From Isoetes taiwanensis (lineage: Eukaryota; Streptophyta; Lycopodiopsida; Isoetales; Isoetaceae), in the NCBI GenBank assembly GCA_021234155.1, contig JAJEKV010000002.1, positions 10,776,725 through 10,840,724 on the forward strand: a DNA stretch of 64,000 nucleotides. Reading direction: 5' to 3'. The notes under the pieces are model-generated. The model was given only the letters and a program-made list of their open reading frames with translations. It was not told the origin of the DNA and did not search any database. The position numbers and the translations under genes are program-made. Shown here piece by piece: positions 1-9,391 of the stretch; position 1 is the first letter of the stretch, and each line of letters opens with the position of its first letter.

Positions 1-60
1 TCTAAAAGTCACATATTTTATCCAATGATGTTTGGCCACCTATTGTCTTAAAAGTAAATC

Positions 61-293
61 GTTTTTCCACTATAAAAATAAGACATGTCTTATTTAGGTT
101 CGGAATAGGTTTGGATACCAAATGGAGTCTTATTTTATTCCGGGGGATTTCCCCCGCCATAAAATAAGACACCTAGTCTTATTTGAATATATAACTAAAA
201 ATAACTAAAAATAAGACGTGTCTTATTTTTTCAAGCTTTTCGACTAGCATTTTAGTGGTGTCATATTTTATGACTACCATGCAGTGGAAAAAC
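61..293. mobile_element. MITE-like element with nested palindromes
   Basis: Perfect 11-bp terminal inverted repeats bound this 233-bp segment (gtttttccact at 61-71, agtggaaaaac at 283-293). Inside are a perfect 20-bp palindrome (76-95), a stem of gtcttattttat with ataaaataagac (127-138 and 159-170) enclosing a second stem cggggg/cccccg (141-146 and 151-156), and two further inverted pairs built on ataagac/gtcttat (162-184 and 207-230). No coding capacity. No clear target-site duplication was found, so the assignment rests on the inverted repeats alone. The sequence to about 460 repeats related words (gtggaaaaa, gtcttat) and may be a second, decayed copy. Confidence 0.5.
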
Positions 294-660
294 AAGTTTA
301 GATTTGTGTGTCTCATTTTAGCCTTGGAGTCACAAATGGTGTCTTATATGGTATGTGACAGCCATATTTTGTGACTGCTGTGGAAAAAGGGCCTAAGACT
401 GCTGTGGAAAAAGAGCCTAACAACATGCCATATTTTAAGTAATACCATTTGTAGGATTGTTAATTTTCGTAGTTCTTACCATTTGAAGTACTAAAATCTT
501 TACAATGTCGATGAAATACATTTGTTTTCAGCGGGAAATTTAAAGAGTATTGCCATCGAGTATGGTGCATTATCTTCTAGCAATGTTGTCTAACCTAAGC
601 TGTGCTGACTGCACACTGTTCTCATTACAGGCTCCCAACCCGTTCCTAGTAATTTAGAAA

Positions 661-1235
661 GGAAAATTTACCAAAATGCCCTTAATTGTTGACTAAATTC
701 TCAAAAAGCCCTTTGTATTTTTGAAATTCCCAAAATGCCCTTAATTCTTAAGTATTTTTCCAAATAGCCCTTTTCCACCAAAAAGCCTTGCGAATTGCTC
801 CGTTCCATTAAATATTTTCCCAAATAGTCTTTTTCCACCAAAAAAGCCTTACGAATTGCCTCATTCCATTAATATCCTGCAAATTTTTACAATATGCGAT
901 CATTCTTTACACAGATGGAAGTGTTCCTTATGGATCACAACAATTTAGAAATATAATCTTCAGAACACGTCATTAACTGCCCTTATGTTTTGGATATCTT
1001 CCAAGGCCTCCAAAGATTTAGCATATGCAGCTTGCCAAAAGAAGCATCTGATGAATTCACCATTGTTGCACTTCCATTGTTGCTATAATTTTTGGAACCT
1101 AGATATTATCATGTAATAATCATACCCAAATGTCTACTGTGAAAACGTGCAGGATATTAGTGGAAAGGTTTTTTTTGTGGAAAAGGGCTTTTTTTGTAAA
1201 ATAGTTAAGAATTATAAGGGTATTTTGGGAATTTC
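661..1235. mobile_element. Inverted-repeat (foldback) element, non-coding
   Basis: The segment at 723-778 is the imperfect reverse complement of 1177-1235, about 55 bp with small indels. Both arms carry the words gaaattcccaaaat, cccttaattctta and gcccttttccac. The left side also has a partial extra copy of the arm at 661-720 and a tandem duplication with a 60-bp period at 751-870. The middle is AT-rich and non-coding. The arms suggest a non-autonomous DNA transposon or foldback element. No target-site duplication could be fixed because the left terminus is ambiguous (661 or 722). Confidence 0.5.
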
Positions 1236-1349
1236 CTGGCCAAGCTTTTTCAGGAGCTTCTCAATGGAAAATCACTTCCGGACGGGTCTCCTGGAGTAGT
1301 TTGGTTGGACATCATGCGAGCCAACCCAACCCTCTAGGCACATTTGTTA

Positions 1350-2987
1350 ATGACATATTCGAAGCTCTGTTCCTTGTTGAAGCAGAAGCGTCTCGAAACC
1401 CCTGTCTCCAAACACCATGTTTTTCTCCTGCTTCAAGAATGCATAGAATTTCAAGACCTAGAATTTGGTAGAAATGTGCAGTCCCTCATGATCCATAGCG
1501 GATTGGAATCGGTCGCCCTCTTGGCCAACCATCTCATACGCCTGTTTGGCTCTCGTGGCAGTTTGTTTGAAGCTAATCAGGCATTTAACAGAGTCTCCAG
1601 GCCAGACCAGTATACCTGGAATGCAATCATTGACGCCCATTCCAAGCTTCATCAAGAAGAGGTAGGTTTGCAATTGTTTTATGTTATGCAGCATGATGGA
1701 AAAATGGCTGATAAATTTACTTTTTTGAGTACCTTGAAAGCCTGTTGTGCTATAGGTTCCATACAATATGGCATGTTTATTCATGGATACATTCTTACAA
1801 AAGGACTCCATTCCGACCTTGTTGTGGCAAGTGCCCTGCTTCATATGTATGGTAAATGCGAGCACTTATCAGAGGCATCTAAATTTTTTCACAAATTGCA
1901 AAAGAAAGATGTGGTTTGCTGGGGTGCAATGGTGGCAGCATATGCGCAACATGGCGAATGCTATTTTTCTTTACAGTGCTTCCAAGACATGCAGCAGGCT
2001 GGAGTAAAACCAGATAAGGTCATCTTTTTGAGCATCTTAAAAGCTATAGGAACCGTAGAACAGGTCAGGTGGATTCATGAGCAGATCTTTCGAAGTAGGT
2101 TTGAAGCCGACATTGTGGTAGGAAGCACCCTCATTGATACATACACCAAATGTGGAAGTTTAGATGAGGCATATGGAGTTTTTCAAAGATTGCAGAATAG
2201 AGATAGGGTGTTATGGGGAGTGATGATTGCAGGATACATACACCATGGTGAATGCAACCTTGCTTTAGACTGTTTCCAGAATATGCAACAAGAAAATATA
2301 AAGCCAGATAAAGTCATATACTTGAGCATGTCAAAAGCATCTGGCGCCGTTGGGGCTATAATCCAGAGTCGACATATCCATGAACAGATTATTGTTGCAG
2401 GTCTTCTGTCTGACATTGTTGTCACAAATACGCTTGTTGATATGTATCTTAAGTGTGGCAACATAGAAGAGGCATGGCAGGTCTTTAGCAGGTTGCAATC
2501 TCATGGTACAGTGTCATGGAATGTGTTGATTACAGGTTATGCACAACTTGGTGAGGTTAGATTGGCTATGCAGTGTTTTGAAAGTATGCAACATGCTGGC
2601 ATGAAAGCAGATGGTGTAGCATTCCTTGCAATCCTTGCTGTTCTTGCTCGTCTAGGTATGTTGGAAGAAGGGTTTTGGTATTTCACAGTTATGCAAGAAT
2701 TTTGTGGTATAACAGCAAATGCATCACATATGGCTAGCATGGTGGATCTTTTGGCGCGTACGGGATGCCTGAAAGAGGCAGCAACTTTCCTTCAAATGAC
2801 TATGCAACTCAATACGTATTTGTGGTTAACTCTTCTTAATGCTTGTAGAATGCATTGTAATATGGAACTAGGGATTCAGTGCTTTGAAATAATCACTCAT
2901 TCAGATCCTCTTTGTGCTGCAGCATATTCTCTGATGTCATGCATTTATGCTAACAGTCACAGACATGAATTAAGTTCACAAGCATGA
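1350..2987 (+). CDS. PLS-class pentatricopeptide repeat protein, short E-type C-terminus
   Basis: A single uninterrupted reading frame of 545 residues. The first ATG in frame is at 1350. PPR proteins are helical-repeat RNA-binding proteins that mostly act in plastids or mitochondria in RNA editing, splicing or stability. The roughly 100-residue periodicity of the P-L-S triplet is plain: P-type helices begin near residues 88 (YTWNAIIDAHSKL), 188 (VVCWGAMVAAYAQHG), 286 (RVLWGVMIAGYIHHG) and 388 (VSWNVLITGYAQLG), with L/S motifs such as LLHMYGKC and LVDMYLKCG between. The C-terminus (about 458-545, MVDLLARTGCLKEAATF, then LWLTLLNACRMH) is an E1 motif, and the protein stops inside E2. There is no E+ or DYW deaminase domain, so it would need a partner for editing or may act otherwise. 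No confident targeting peptide was seen. It is absence of introns and an open frame, not expression evidence, that argues it is a gene. It converges on the PPO gene. Confidence 0.85.
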   Translation: MTYSKLCSLLKQKRLETPVSKHHVFLLLQECIEFQDLEFGRNVQSLMIHSGLESVALLANHLIRLFGSRGSLFEANQAFNRVSRPDQYTWNAIIDAHSKLHQEEVGLQLFYVMQHDGKMADKFTFLSTLKACCAIGSIQYGMFIHGYILTKGLHSDLVVASALLHMYGKCEHLSEASKFFHKLQKKDVVCWGAMVAAYAQHGECYFSLQCFQDMQQAGVKPDKVIFLSILKAIGTVEQVRWIHEQIFRSRFEADIVVGSTLIDTYTKCGSLDEAYGVFQRLQNRDRVLWGVMIAGYIHHGECNLALDCFQNMQQENIKPDKVIYLSMSKASGAVGAIIQSRHIHEQIIVAGLLSDIVVTNTLVDMYLKCGNIEEAWQVFSRLQSHGTVSWNVLITGYAQLGEVRLAMQCFESMQHAGMKADGVAFLAILAVLARLGMLEEGFWYFTVMQEFCGITANASHMASMVDLLARTGCLKEAATFLQMTMQLNTYLWLTLLNACRMHCNMELGIQCFEIITHSDPLCAAAYSLMSCIYANSHRHELSSQA

Positions 2988-3410
2988 CATGAGTTCAGAA
3001 GTGTGCTTTTCTTATTGCCTCTTTGGCATTGTTTATAATCTCACCATATAGGTAAAATGCATGGTAGGGAAAATTATGTAGAATTGTTGACCTTTTTATG
3101 GAAAAGCTTTCCCCAACAATTTTTAGGGCATGTAGCAGTGACATATGCAGGTTACAAAGATAGATAGCAATCCTTCTTTTATTAGCTGCCAAAGCACAAA
3201 TATTCTTGGCAAAAACAAGGCAGTATGGGTTGCCCTTGGGCTGTTATTTGGTTGGGTTATTAAAAGTATAAAGAAAAAGGAAATTTTAGAAGTGACAAAT
3301 AAAATTAAAATCAAAGGGATACAATCAAGACATAATAAAATCAAGGGAAATATCCTAAATTTGCAACTGCAATAAATTTTTGAAGACTTTTCCTGACAAA
3401 TGCAAATACA
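2988..3410. terminator. Shared 3' region of convergent PPR and PPO genes
   Basis: This 423-base interval separates the stop codons of two convergent genes. An AATAAA polyadenylation-type hexamer lies on the plus strand at 3298-3303, about 310 bases after the PPR stop. The minus strand has AATAAA at 3183-3178, about 230 bases after the PPO stop. If both are used, the two 3' UTRs would overlap. The hexamers are common in AT-rich plant DNA, so this is only a candidate assignment. Confidence 0.35.
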
Positions 3411-5168
3411 TCATTGCTCTAACTCAATGCCTTTTACGACAAGAGGCTTTTTCCCGCCATCTTGGGGTACAAGGGTCACATTGAAACTCTCACCTTTCTT
3501 AATACCAAGGTTTCTCAAGGTATTGCTAATGTTCATTCTTATATCTACTGCTTTATGGGCACCATGTGGTAGATTCACAAAACTTCCTGCATATTCGATG
3601 ATATTAAGGGGCGTAGAAATATCAGCACCTGGAAGATTGATGAAAACGTCAAATCCAACAGGCTCATCCATTGGAAACTCAACCCCTTGAAGCAGAAGAA
3701 GGGTTCGATCTCCTTCAGATTCAGTGCGACCGGTTGGAGCACTTCGAAGCATTGGTTTAGCCTTAGGGACCAACTTGGAAGTGAAGGGAGAGTCAAGGCT
3801 TTTGGACTTGCCCTCGGCTTGGCTTCCAAACTCAGCAAAGGATTCAGACTTAGGGGCGGCGCGGAGTGTGCTCCTTTGGGCAGCGCCAGAGTTAGTGGGC
3901 TTAGCAGCAAGCCAGGTGAGGGGCATATCCTGGTAAAGGTACCCAAGGCGTTCGGAAGAGAGGCAATCCCTAACTTTGACCTTGACGGGGTCACCGTTCT
4001 CGTCAAAGAACACGAAGGCAGCGTCGAGCCAGTCAGGGTCGGAAAATTCCTGGCCGGAGAGGCGGTTTTTCCAGATCCACCAGAGGCGGTCAACGTTGCC
4101 ATGGTGGGCGAAAAAGATGGGGTCGCGGGCAGCGGATCCAAGGAAGCCCATATTTTCGTGGCGGCCCACGTGGCCCCCGGTCCAGATGTGCACGTGGCCA
4201 TGCCCTCCGGCCTCTAGGGTTCCCTGCACGCCCGTCACGGCTTCTCCAAGCCGGAACGGCGCCCCCATGAAATCCTCTGCGCTTTTTGCCCCCACCATTT
4301 CCACGTACATCTTACTGTTATTGTCGCTTCTCAGCTGATTCAGATCCGCCTGCCTTCCTTCTGGCACCCCCGGAACCCACTTCAAATCTGCAATTTTCGG
4401 TGGCTGATGTAAGTAATGGCGCTTTGGATCCTTCAGAAACGGATTGTTGATATACAGTGAAGGAATTGCATTTGGAAGTGGAGTTGTATCGGACTGATTA
4501 TCCCAGTTCCAATATGGAAGTGAGAAAGTTGGATCACCAAGAATCTTTTGTAGAATCCTTTCATGGAAATACAAATACCATCTATGCCATGGCAAGAACA
4601 ACCATGTAAAGTGCACATCAAAGGGTATGCTAGTTCCGGGCTGGTTATATCTGCCATCACAGAAGACACAATGCATATTAGCCTGGTTGCTGCGCTTTCG
4701 GAGGTCATTGTCAGGCAGGGTTCTGAGGAGGTCATATGCAAGGTTATACTTATCTGCGTAATCTGGGCTCACGAGATGGGCTGCGGGCCGGACTCGGAGG
4801 GTTTTGGGAGGGGTGGGAAGAACAAAGTCTTTGAGCGGATTGGCAGGCACAGGAAGGCAGCAAGTGAGGTCAGATTCTCCATCTTTTTTGAGGCATTTGC
4901 TCAGATCAGGGGGCGCTATTGGAGCAGCCATGGCCGAACTCTGATTAAATATGTTGAAGGAGAGCCCCGCCAGGCCCGCTGATGATCCCACCAGAACATC
5001 CCTCCTTGGAAGACTTAAGGAAGAATCATCCACATTCTGCTGGCTCCTGCATCCCATGCACCTCCTCTTCCCTGGATTCCTGAATCCTGTTACAGGATTT
5101 AAAGCTTGGATATTGCTCATTGAGCTTGAGAAATGCAACTTGGAGCTTGCTAGCGCCATGGTCTCCAT
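3411..5168 (-). CDS. PPO: Polyphenol oxidase (catechol oxidase type), plastid thylakoid lumen
   Basis: An intact, intron-free 585-residue protein, normal length for plant PPO, which oxidises o-diphenols to quinones with a type-3 dicopper centre. The N-terminus is a serine-rich transit peptide followed by a twin-arginine lumen signal (RR at 55-56, then GSSAGLAGLS and a likely cleavage near AMAAP, 79-83). CuA: MHCVFCDG gives His166 and the thioether Cys170, DVH gives His186, and LPWHRWYLYF gives His195. CuB: HGHVH gives His323 and His327 with the usual four-residue spacing, and FFAHH (352-356) supplies the third. The conserved glutamate (Glu319) before CuB is present. The DWL domain follows (PDWLDAAF, 378-385), then the KFDV-type C-terminal domain (GFDVFINLPGADIS, 505-518). 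The residue after the first CuB histidine is Gly324, not the Asn linked to monophenolase activity, so a diphenolase is the safer guess. Start: two ATGs (residues 1 and 4); the second, ACCATGG, has the better context. Confidence 0.95.
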   Translation of the reverse strand: METMALASSKLHFSSSMSNIQALNPVTGFRNPGKRRCMGCRSQQNVDDSSLSLPRRDVLVGSSAGLAGLSFNIFNQSSAMAAPIAPPDLSKCLKKDGESDLTCCLPVPANPLKDFVLPTPPKTLRVRPAAHLVSPDYADKYNLAYDLLRTLPDNDLRKRSNQANMHCVFCDGRYNQPGTSIPFDVHFTWLFLPWHRWYLYFHERILQKILGDPTFSLPYWNWDNQSDTTPLPNAIPSLYINNPFLKDPKRHYLHQPPKIADLKWVPGVPEGRQADLNQLRSDNNSKMYVEMVGAKSAEDFMGAPFRLGEAVTGVQGTLEAGGHGHVHIWTGGHVGRHENMGFLGSAARDPIFFAHHGNVDRLWWIWKNRLSGQEFSDPDWLDAAFVFFDENGDPVKVKVRDCLSSERLGYLYQDMPLTWLAAKPTNSGAAQRSTLRAAPKSESFAEFGSQAEGKSKSLDSPFTSKLVPKAKPMLRSAPTGRTESEGDRTLLLLQGVEFPMDEPVGFDVFINLPGADISTPLNIIEYAGSFVNLPHGAHKAVDIRMNISNTLRNLGIKKGESFNVTLVPQDGGKKPLVVKGIELEQ

Positions 5169-5207
5169 GTTTTCTTCGCAGGTACTATCTTCTTTTCTTC
5201 TTCAACA

Positions 5208-5216
5208 CTTATATAG
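5208..5216 (-). promoter_or_regulatory. Candidate TATA box of the PPO gene
   Basis: Read on the minus strand the sequence is CTATATAAG, about 40 bases upstream of the PPO ATG. With the usual TATA-to-start spacing of 25-35 bases, the leader would be very short (about 10-15 bases), or the second ATG (residue 4) would be used. No other TATA-like element closer to the gene was seen. Confidence 0.5.
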
Positions 5217-7271
5217 AAATATCTCTATCACAAGTCAATGGTTCATTTAATGTGCCATGTTCTTGGTTTAATATATCCCAGATTTTTTAAGTGCATTCCT
5301 TGCCATCACGTATGGAAACACACATGTGGCATTATATAAGGTAAGACATGTAGTAATGCAGAGGAGGCCAATTAGTAGCATAGCACCAAGATAGTAAGTC
5401 TGTGCTGCAAATGTTCAATGCATTATCACCATTTCTGTGTCAGTGGCGTTACTCCATGCATGAATGTGCAGATTTTCTTGGTTTTGCTGTGATTGGCATT
5501 GAATCCCAGGCATGACCATGTTACTGCCATTTTTGTATTCAACCAATAAATTAATGGGGCAAAGAAAGTCATTCTAACTTATCCCTTGCACATTCAACTC
5601 AAAATAAATGACACTAAATGGGCACTGAATAAATAAGTCATGCAAGCTGTTGACGTGTACATTAATGTTATAAACCAGAACATATCTAATCATAATCTGT
5701 AGCCAAACTGCTAAGTTACATGATATAATCAAGATCATTTCTTTTCTACCAAGATGCAATGTGCATTGTTAACTTATAGACAGGTGGATAATATCTCGTG
5801 GTTTGCCTTGATGCACAGTACTTTGTCTTCAATCCAATTCAGCTCAACTGATTTTCGGCACAGATCTAATTCGACTTGCACAATTTAACATCTTTACTTA
5901 GATGGAAATGGTTGCAAACCAGAAACAACCTGATATAAAGACCCCGTTTGGCAACCTGATATAAAGACCCCGTTTACTTTGGAATTACATTGTTTATACT
6001 TTCATTTTACAAAACTGTTGAGTCTTTTTACATCTTCCTTGAATCAATTCACTACAGCAACAAAATGGTGAATGGACAAACGTACACTATATTCCACCCT
6101 CCGGCCATATTTTCAGTGCATATTTTGGATAAGCACTACAAAGCTTACAAATATCAAATTAGCTGGGGAGGGGCAAAACTGAAAAATCCTCATTCCGAAT
6201 CCGATGATTCCGATGAATGAATGGGTCTACATCCATGGAAGTTGATTGTTTTTTATTAACCCTGGTCAGAGACTCCTTATCCTTTGGCCCATTCCCTTGA
6301 TTTAATTTGCCCACGTGCCTAGTACAAAAATAAATCAATACCCATGTGCTAAGGTGCTAGATAGATAATGGTTGTGCATTAAATCATAAAACTTATCACA
6401 ACGAAAAAGGTGCTCATATCCCCTGGGAAATCCCCCATTGAGGAACTGGGGGACTTAAGAACAACGGGTTATTTACTTTACAATGGGGAATTCTTAAAAA
6501 AAAAGGGCATATTGTACGGGGGAACATTAGCAGAAACAGGGGATTCTTGAACAGAAAGGGTATATTCTAATGGGGGAGTTAGTAGAAATAGGGAATTGCC
6601 AATGCATATCGGGGTATTTTCATGAAAGAGGGATTTGGTCAAAAGGGAATTTGCGAATGTGTTGGGGTATTTTCAAGAAAAGGGGACTGATTCAAAAGGG
6701 GAATTTGCAGTTTTAGGAGTGGCGCCGCCACGATTCATTACAAAGAAGGAGAAAAAACAGAGCATCACTACGAGTCCATGATTCGTTGCAAAGGAGCAAA
6801 AACAGAGCATACTACGATTTGTTGGATGCGCTCTGGCTTTGTGTTTAGAAATAAAGGATTAGTAGAAGGTTTGCAAGCTAAAACGCAGAGGAATCCATTT
6901 TTCCCCACAGATCCATCAAGCACGCATGTTAAAACTTTTCCAAGCTGGAGGGTGTTGCAGCAAAGCAAACCAGGGTATTTCATTTCGCAGAAGCGTGGTT
7001 GCCGAATCGGGGTAATACATTTCGTAGAAGCTTGGTTCTACATCTGCCGGATCTGCATCTGCAACAAGGCCACATGCAACAAGCCTCCCGCCATGGCCAT
7101 GAGAAAACCTGGAAAATATAAAGAAGCTATACTCTGAAAGAATCTGTCATAAAAGCTCCGGCTATAGCCTGGATCAAAGCCCATATCACACAAACATCCA
7201 GGAAGAAACTGGATCACAACCTACCACCGCCATCGCTTGCAGATAATTTCAATAAAAGTATCTTTACGTTT
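5217..7271. other. Gene-poor interval with short repeats
   Basis: AT-rich sequence without a convincing gene. It holds a perfect 24-bp tandem pair (5926-5949 and 5952-5975) and a G-rich degenerate repeat field at about 6420-6715, in which words such as ggggtattttca, ggggaattt and aaaagggaattt recur at irregular spacing. An open frame of 119 codons at 6778-7137 has no recognisable motif and is probably chance or a decayed exon. Confidence 0.4.
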
Positions 7272-7389
7272 TAGAAAAATCGTTTATAGATTTTTATGGG
7301 GGTAAATACCTTGGCGGCGCCGCCAGGCTCGCCCAAACGGCGCCGCCAAGGTATTTACCCTCAATAAAAACCTATAAACGATTTTTCTA
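7272..7389. mobile_element. Foldback MITE flanked by TA (Tc1/mariner, Stowaway-like)
   Basis: A near-perfect hairpin: arms 7273-7323 and 7338-7388 with a 14-base loop. The terminal repeat reads GAAAAATCGTTTATAG from each end, and both ends abut a TA dinucleotide (7272-7273, 7388-7389), the target duplication of the Tc1/mariner superfamily. The inner stem is GC-rich (ggcggcgccg). Few mismatches between the arms indicate a relatively young copy. No coding capacity. Confidence 0.7.
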
Positions 7390-8539
7390 TAATACAAAAA
7401 AGATTCTTAAAGGAGGCTAAATGTATCATATGACTTTAAAATTTCAAAGGAAAAAGGGTGGGGGCGGGGGAGACCTCTCCTGATATGCGATGAAGCAAAG
7501 GAATTTTTAATTGTTTGATCTCAAGCAGATGCATTGATCAGAGCTGCAGATCTCCTCCCATACCCCTGGAGTGCATGTTGCATGCCATTCCGACTCTGCA
7601 TCAAGGGTTTTCTATAAAATCTGAAAATGGAGTTTCCAGCTATGGCGATCTTATTAGTTTGGCGATGCTGCACCATACATATTTCCGGCCAGAAAGGGTA
7701 AGCCGCTTGCACTGTAAGCCAGGTTTTTTACTTTGTATCCATTTCTTTTATCGGTTCAACTGCAGATGAATAGCCTCAAGGAGCTGGACCATACAAATAT
7801 CCGGCCACAAAGATATGTCGCTAGAGCCTTAAAACCATCTTTATATTTTATTACGACTTCTTTGATCTTATTCAACTGCAGATGAACTGCCCCATGTAAG
7901 CGTATTGATGCAGCAATGGCGATTAAAATATACAAGGAGTTGAAGATATTGTCCTTAAGGGACTCATTGCTTTCACCAACTCTGGCCTGCACTAACTCCT
8001 TAATTCTTAATCTCCTGTTCAGAGAAATTCAAGACCCTGATAGTTTCTTATAAGAGGCCATGTAAAATGGCAAAAGGAAAAGGGTCAATGAGGGTTTGAT
8101 GCTATGGCCGATTCTAGGCTTTGAGATATGAGGAACTAGAAATTCATCATTAGTGACTTGAGGTCCCTATTCCCAAATATGAAGACTGAACCTATAGTGG
8201 TTGCAATAGACAAGATGGAACTGGTGCTTGTCTAGACTGGCCCTGACGATGACAAATCTTCCGGGTATGCTACCTAGCCATTTGTCACAATCACTTTGTA
8301 TAGTTTCCTACTTTATCATGCTTTTGAAGATTGAAGGGTGGCATTTTGCTTCATTTTGTAGAGTGCAGTCAAATACAACTGCAAAAAGTATTGACTGCTC
8401 ACTGACCTATAATGCCTGGGATGATCACTCATACCTACACCTTTCGTCGCCCGTGGCATGGAGGATGGTGTGTCCTCCCCATAGTAGGCATTGACTAGAG
8501 GTGCTATCAATGCATGAACTAAATGACCTCTTATCTCTC
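7390..8539. other. Interval without recognised genes
   Basis: Mixed-composition sequence. Nothing with coding signatures was seen. The right part may be the 3' non-coding region of the minus-strand chromovirus remnant that begins at about 8560, but no LTR terminus was identified. Confidence 0.3.
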
Positions 8540-8559
8540 AATTTCATCTACTTCTATGG

Positions 8560-8990
8560 CAACGAAAGTAGACTTCTAAATCTACCTCACACTCACCTAT
8601 TGGTTCGGTGTCGACTACTTCGATGACGAGTCGACCTTTGCATTGCTCCATGAATTGGCCAATTGGGGGTACTGCTTCTCCAAATCTGATTGTAGTGCCC
8701 ACATAGCATCTTCCATAGGTAAGTATGTCCACTTTACTAGGTATTGGAGAAATTGGGATTTTCTTGTTTTCTTGTAGGAACTGTCAAAAAGTACCTCTGG
8801 GACGATCTCGAGTTGGTTGTCTGTCATTTTCAGTAACTCTATTGTCGCCAATATATACCTCCTCTGATTAGTAGTGTGCCTCTTCAGGACACTGACGTGG
8901 AAGACCCTATGGATTTTGAGGTGTGCTGACACTCCTAATCCAGAGGAGGTATTGGAGTAAACAAAGTTTAAATTGAAACACACTAATTTG
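8560..8990 (-). pseudogene. Chromovirus (Ty3/gypsy) integrase C-terminus plus chromodomain, remnant
   Basis: The minus strand encodes the typical end of a chromoviral Pol: a degenerate form of the post-integrase motif (IHRVFHVSVLKRH), a spacer with EIVPEVLFDSSYKK, then the chromodomain core FLQYLVKWTYLPMEDAMWAL. The last part (FMEQCKGRLVIEVVDTEP) continues in a different frame, so there is a frameshift near 8660. It closely parallels the chromodomain piece at 23064-23312 and is probably from the same family. No reverse transcriptase or integrase core is nearby. Confidence 0.75.
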
Positions 8991-9363
8991 CTCCAAACGC
9001 ACTTTAAAAGGAATCTCTAAAAGATTCTTGAAATTCCCTAAAAAAGATCCATTTTCGTGGTTTTTGCGTGACAAAGTGTGACATTTAGGAGATTCTGGGT
9101 ACCTTTTTCGGGGGGTGTAATTGAACTTAGCTTCCATGAAAAAATCTCTGATACCCATTTCATCCCCCCAAGTTGGTATCGAAAAATAGTAAAAAATTCA
9201 AGAACGCGAAAAAACAGACATCATAGAAAACAACAAGTGCACTGGAATAACAAAAAGATGTTGCATTCAAAGTTTTGAAAGACATCACAAAATTATGAAC
9301 AAAATTGTAAAAAATGTGATACATTTTGACATTGTCTGTGCATTAAACTTTTTCCTTTGTACA
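8991..9363. other. Interval without recognised genes
   Basis: AT-rich sequence between the chromovirus remnant and a Helitron terminus. A word similar to an initiator-tRNA primer binding site (ggtatcagaga, minus strand near 9150) occurs, but no LTR ends beside it. No gene was seen. Confidence 0.3.
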
Positions 9364-9391
9364 TTAATACCAGTGCCCAGCGTTGCTGGGC
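9364..9391 (-). mobile_element. Degenerate Helitron 3' terminus (minus strand)
   Basis: Read on the minus strand, a perfect stem-loop GCCCAGCAACGCTGGGC (9391-9375) is followed after seven bases by TTAA then T. In the related termini at 32017 and 62556 that position reads CTAG then T. The hairpin is identical to theirs, so this is the 3' end of a minus-strand Helitron whose terminal CTRR has mutated. The element would extend toward higher coordinates; its 5' end was not located. Confidence 0.55.

Noticed and set aside
9140-9165. Primer-binding-site-like word ggtatcagag on the minus strand
   Set aside because: No LTR terminus lies next to it and no internal coding follows on that strand except an unrelated remnant.
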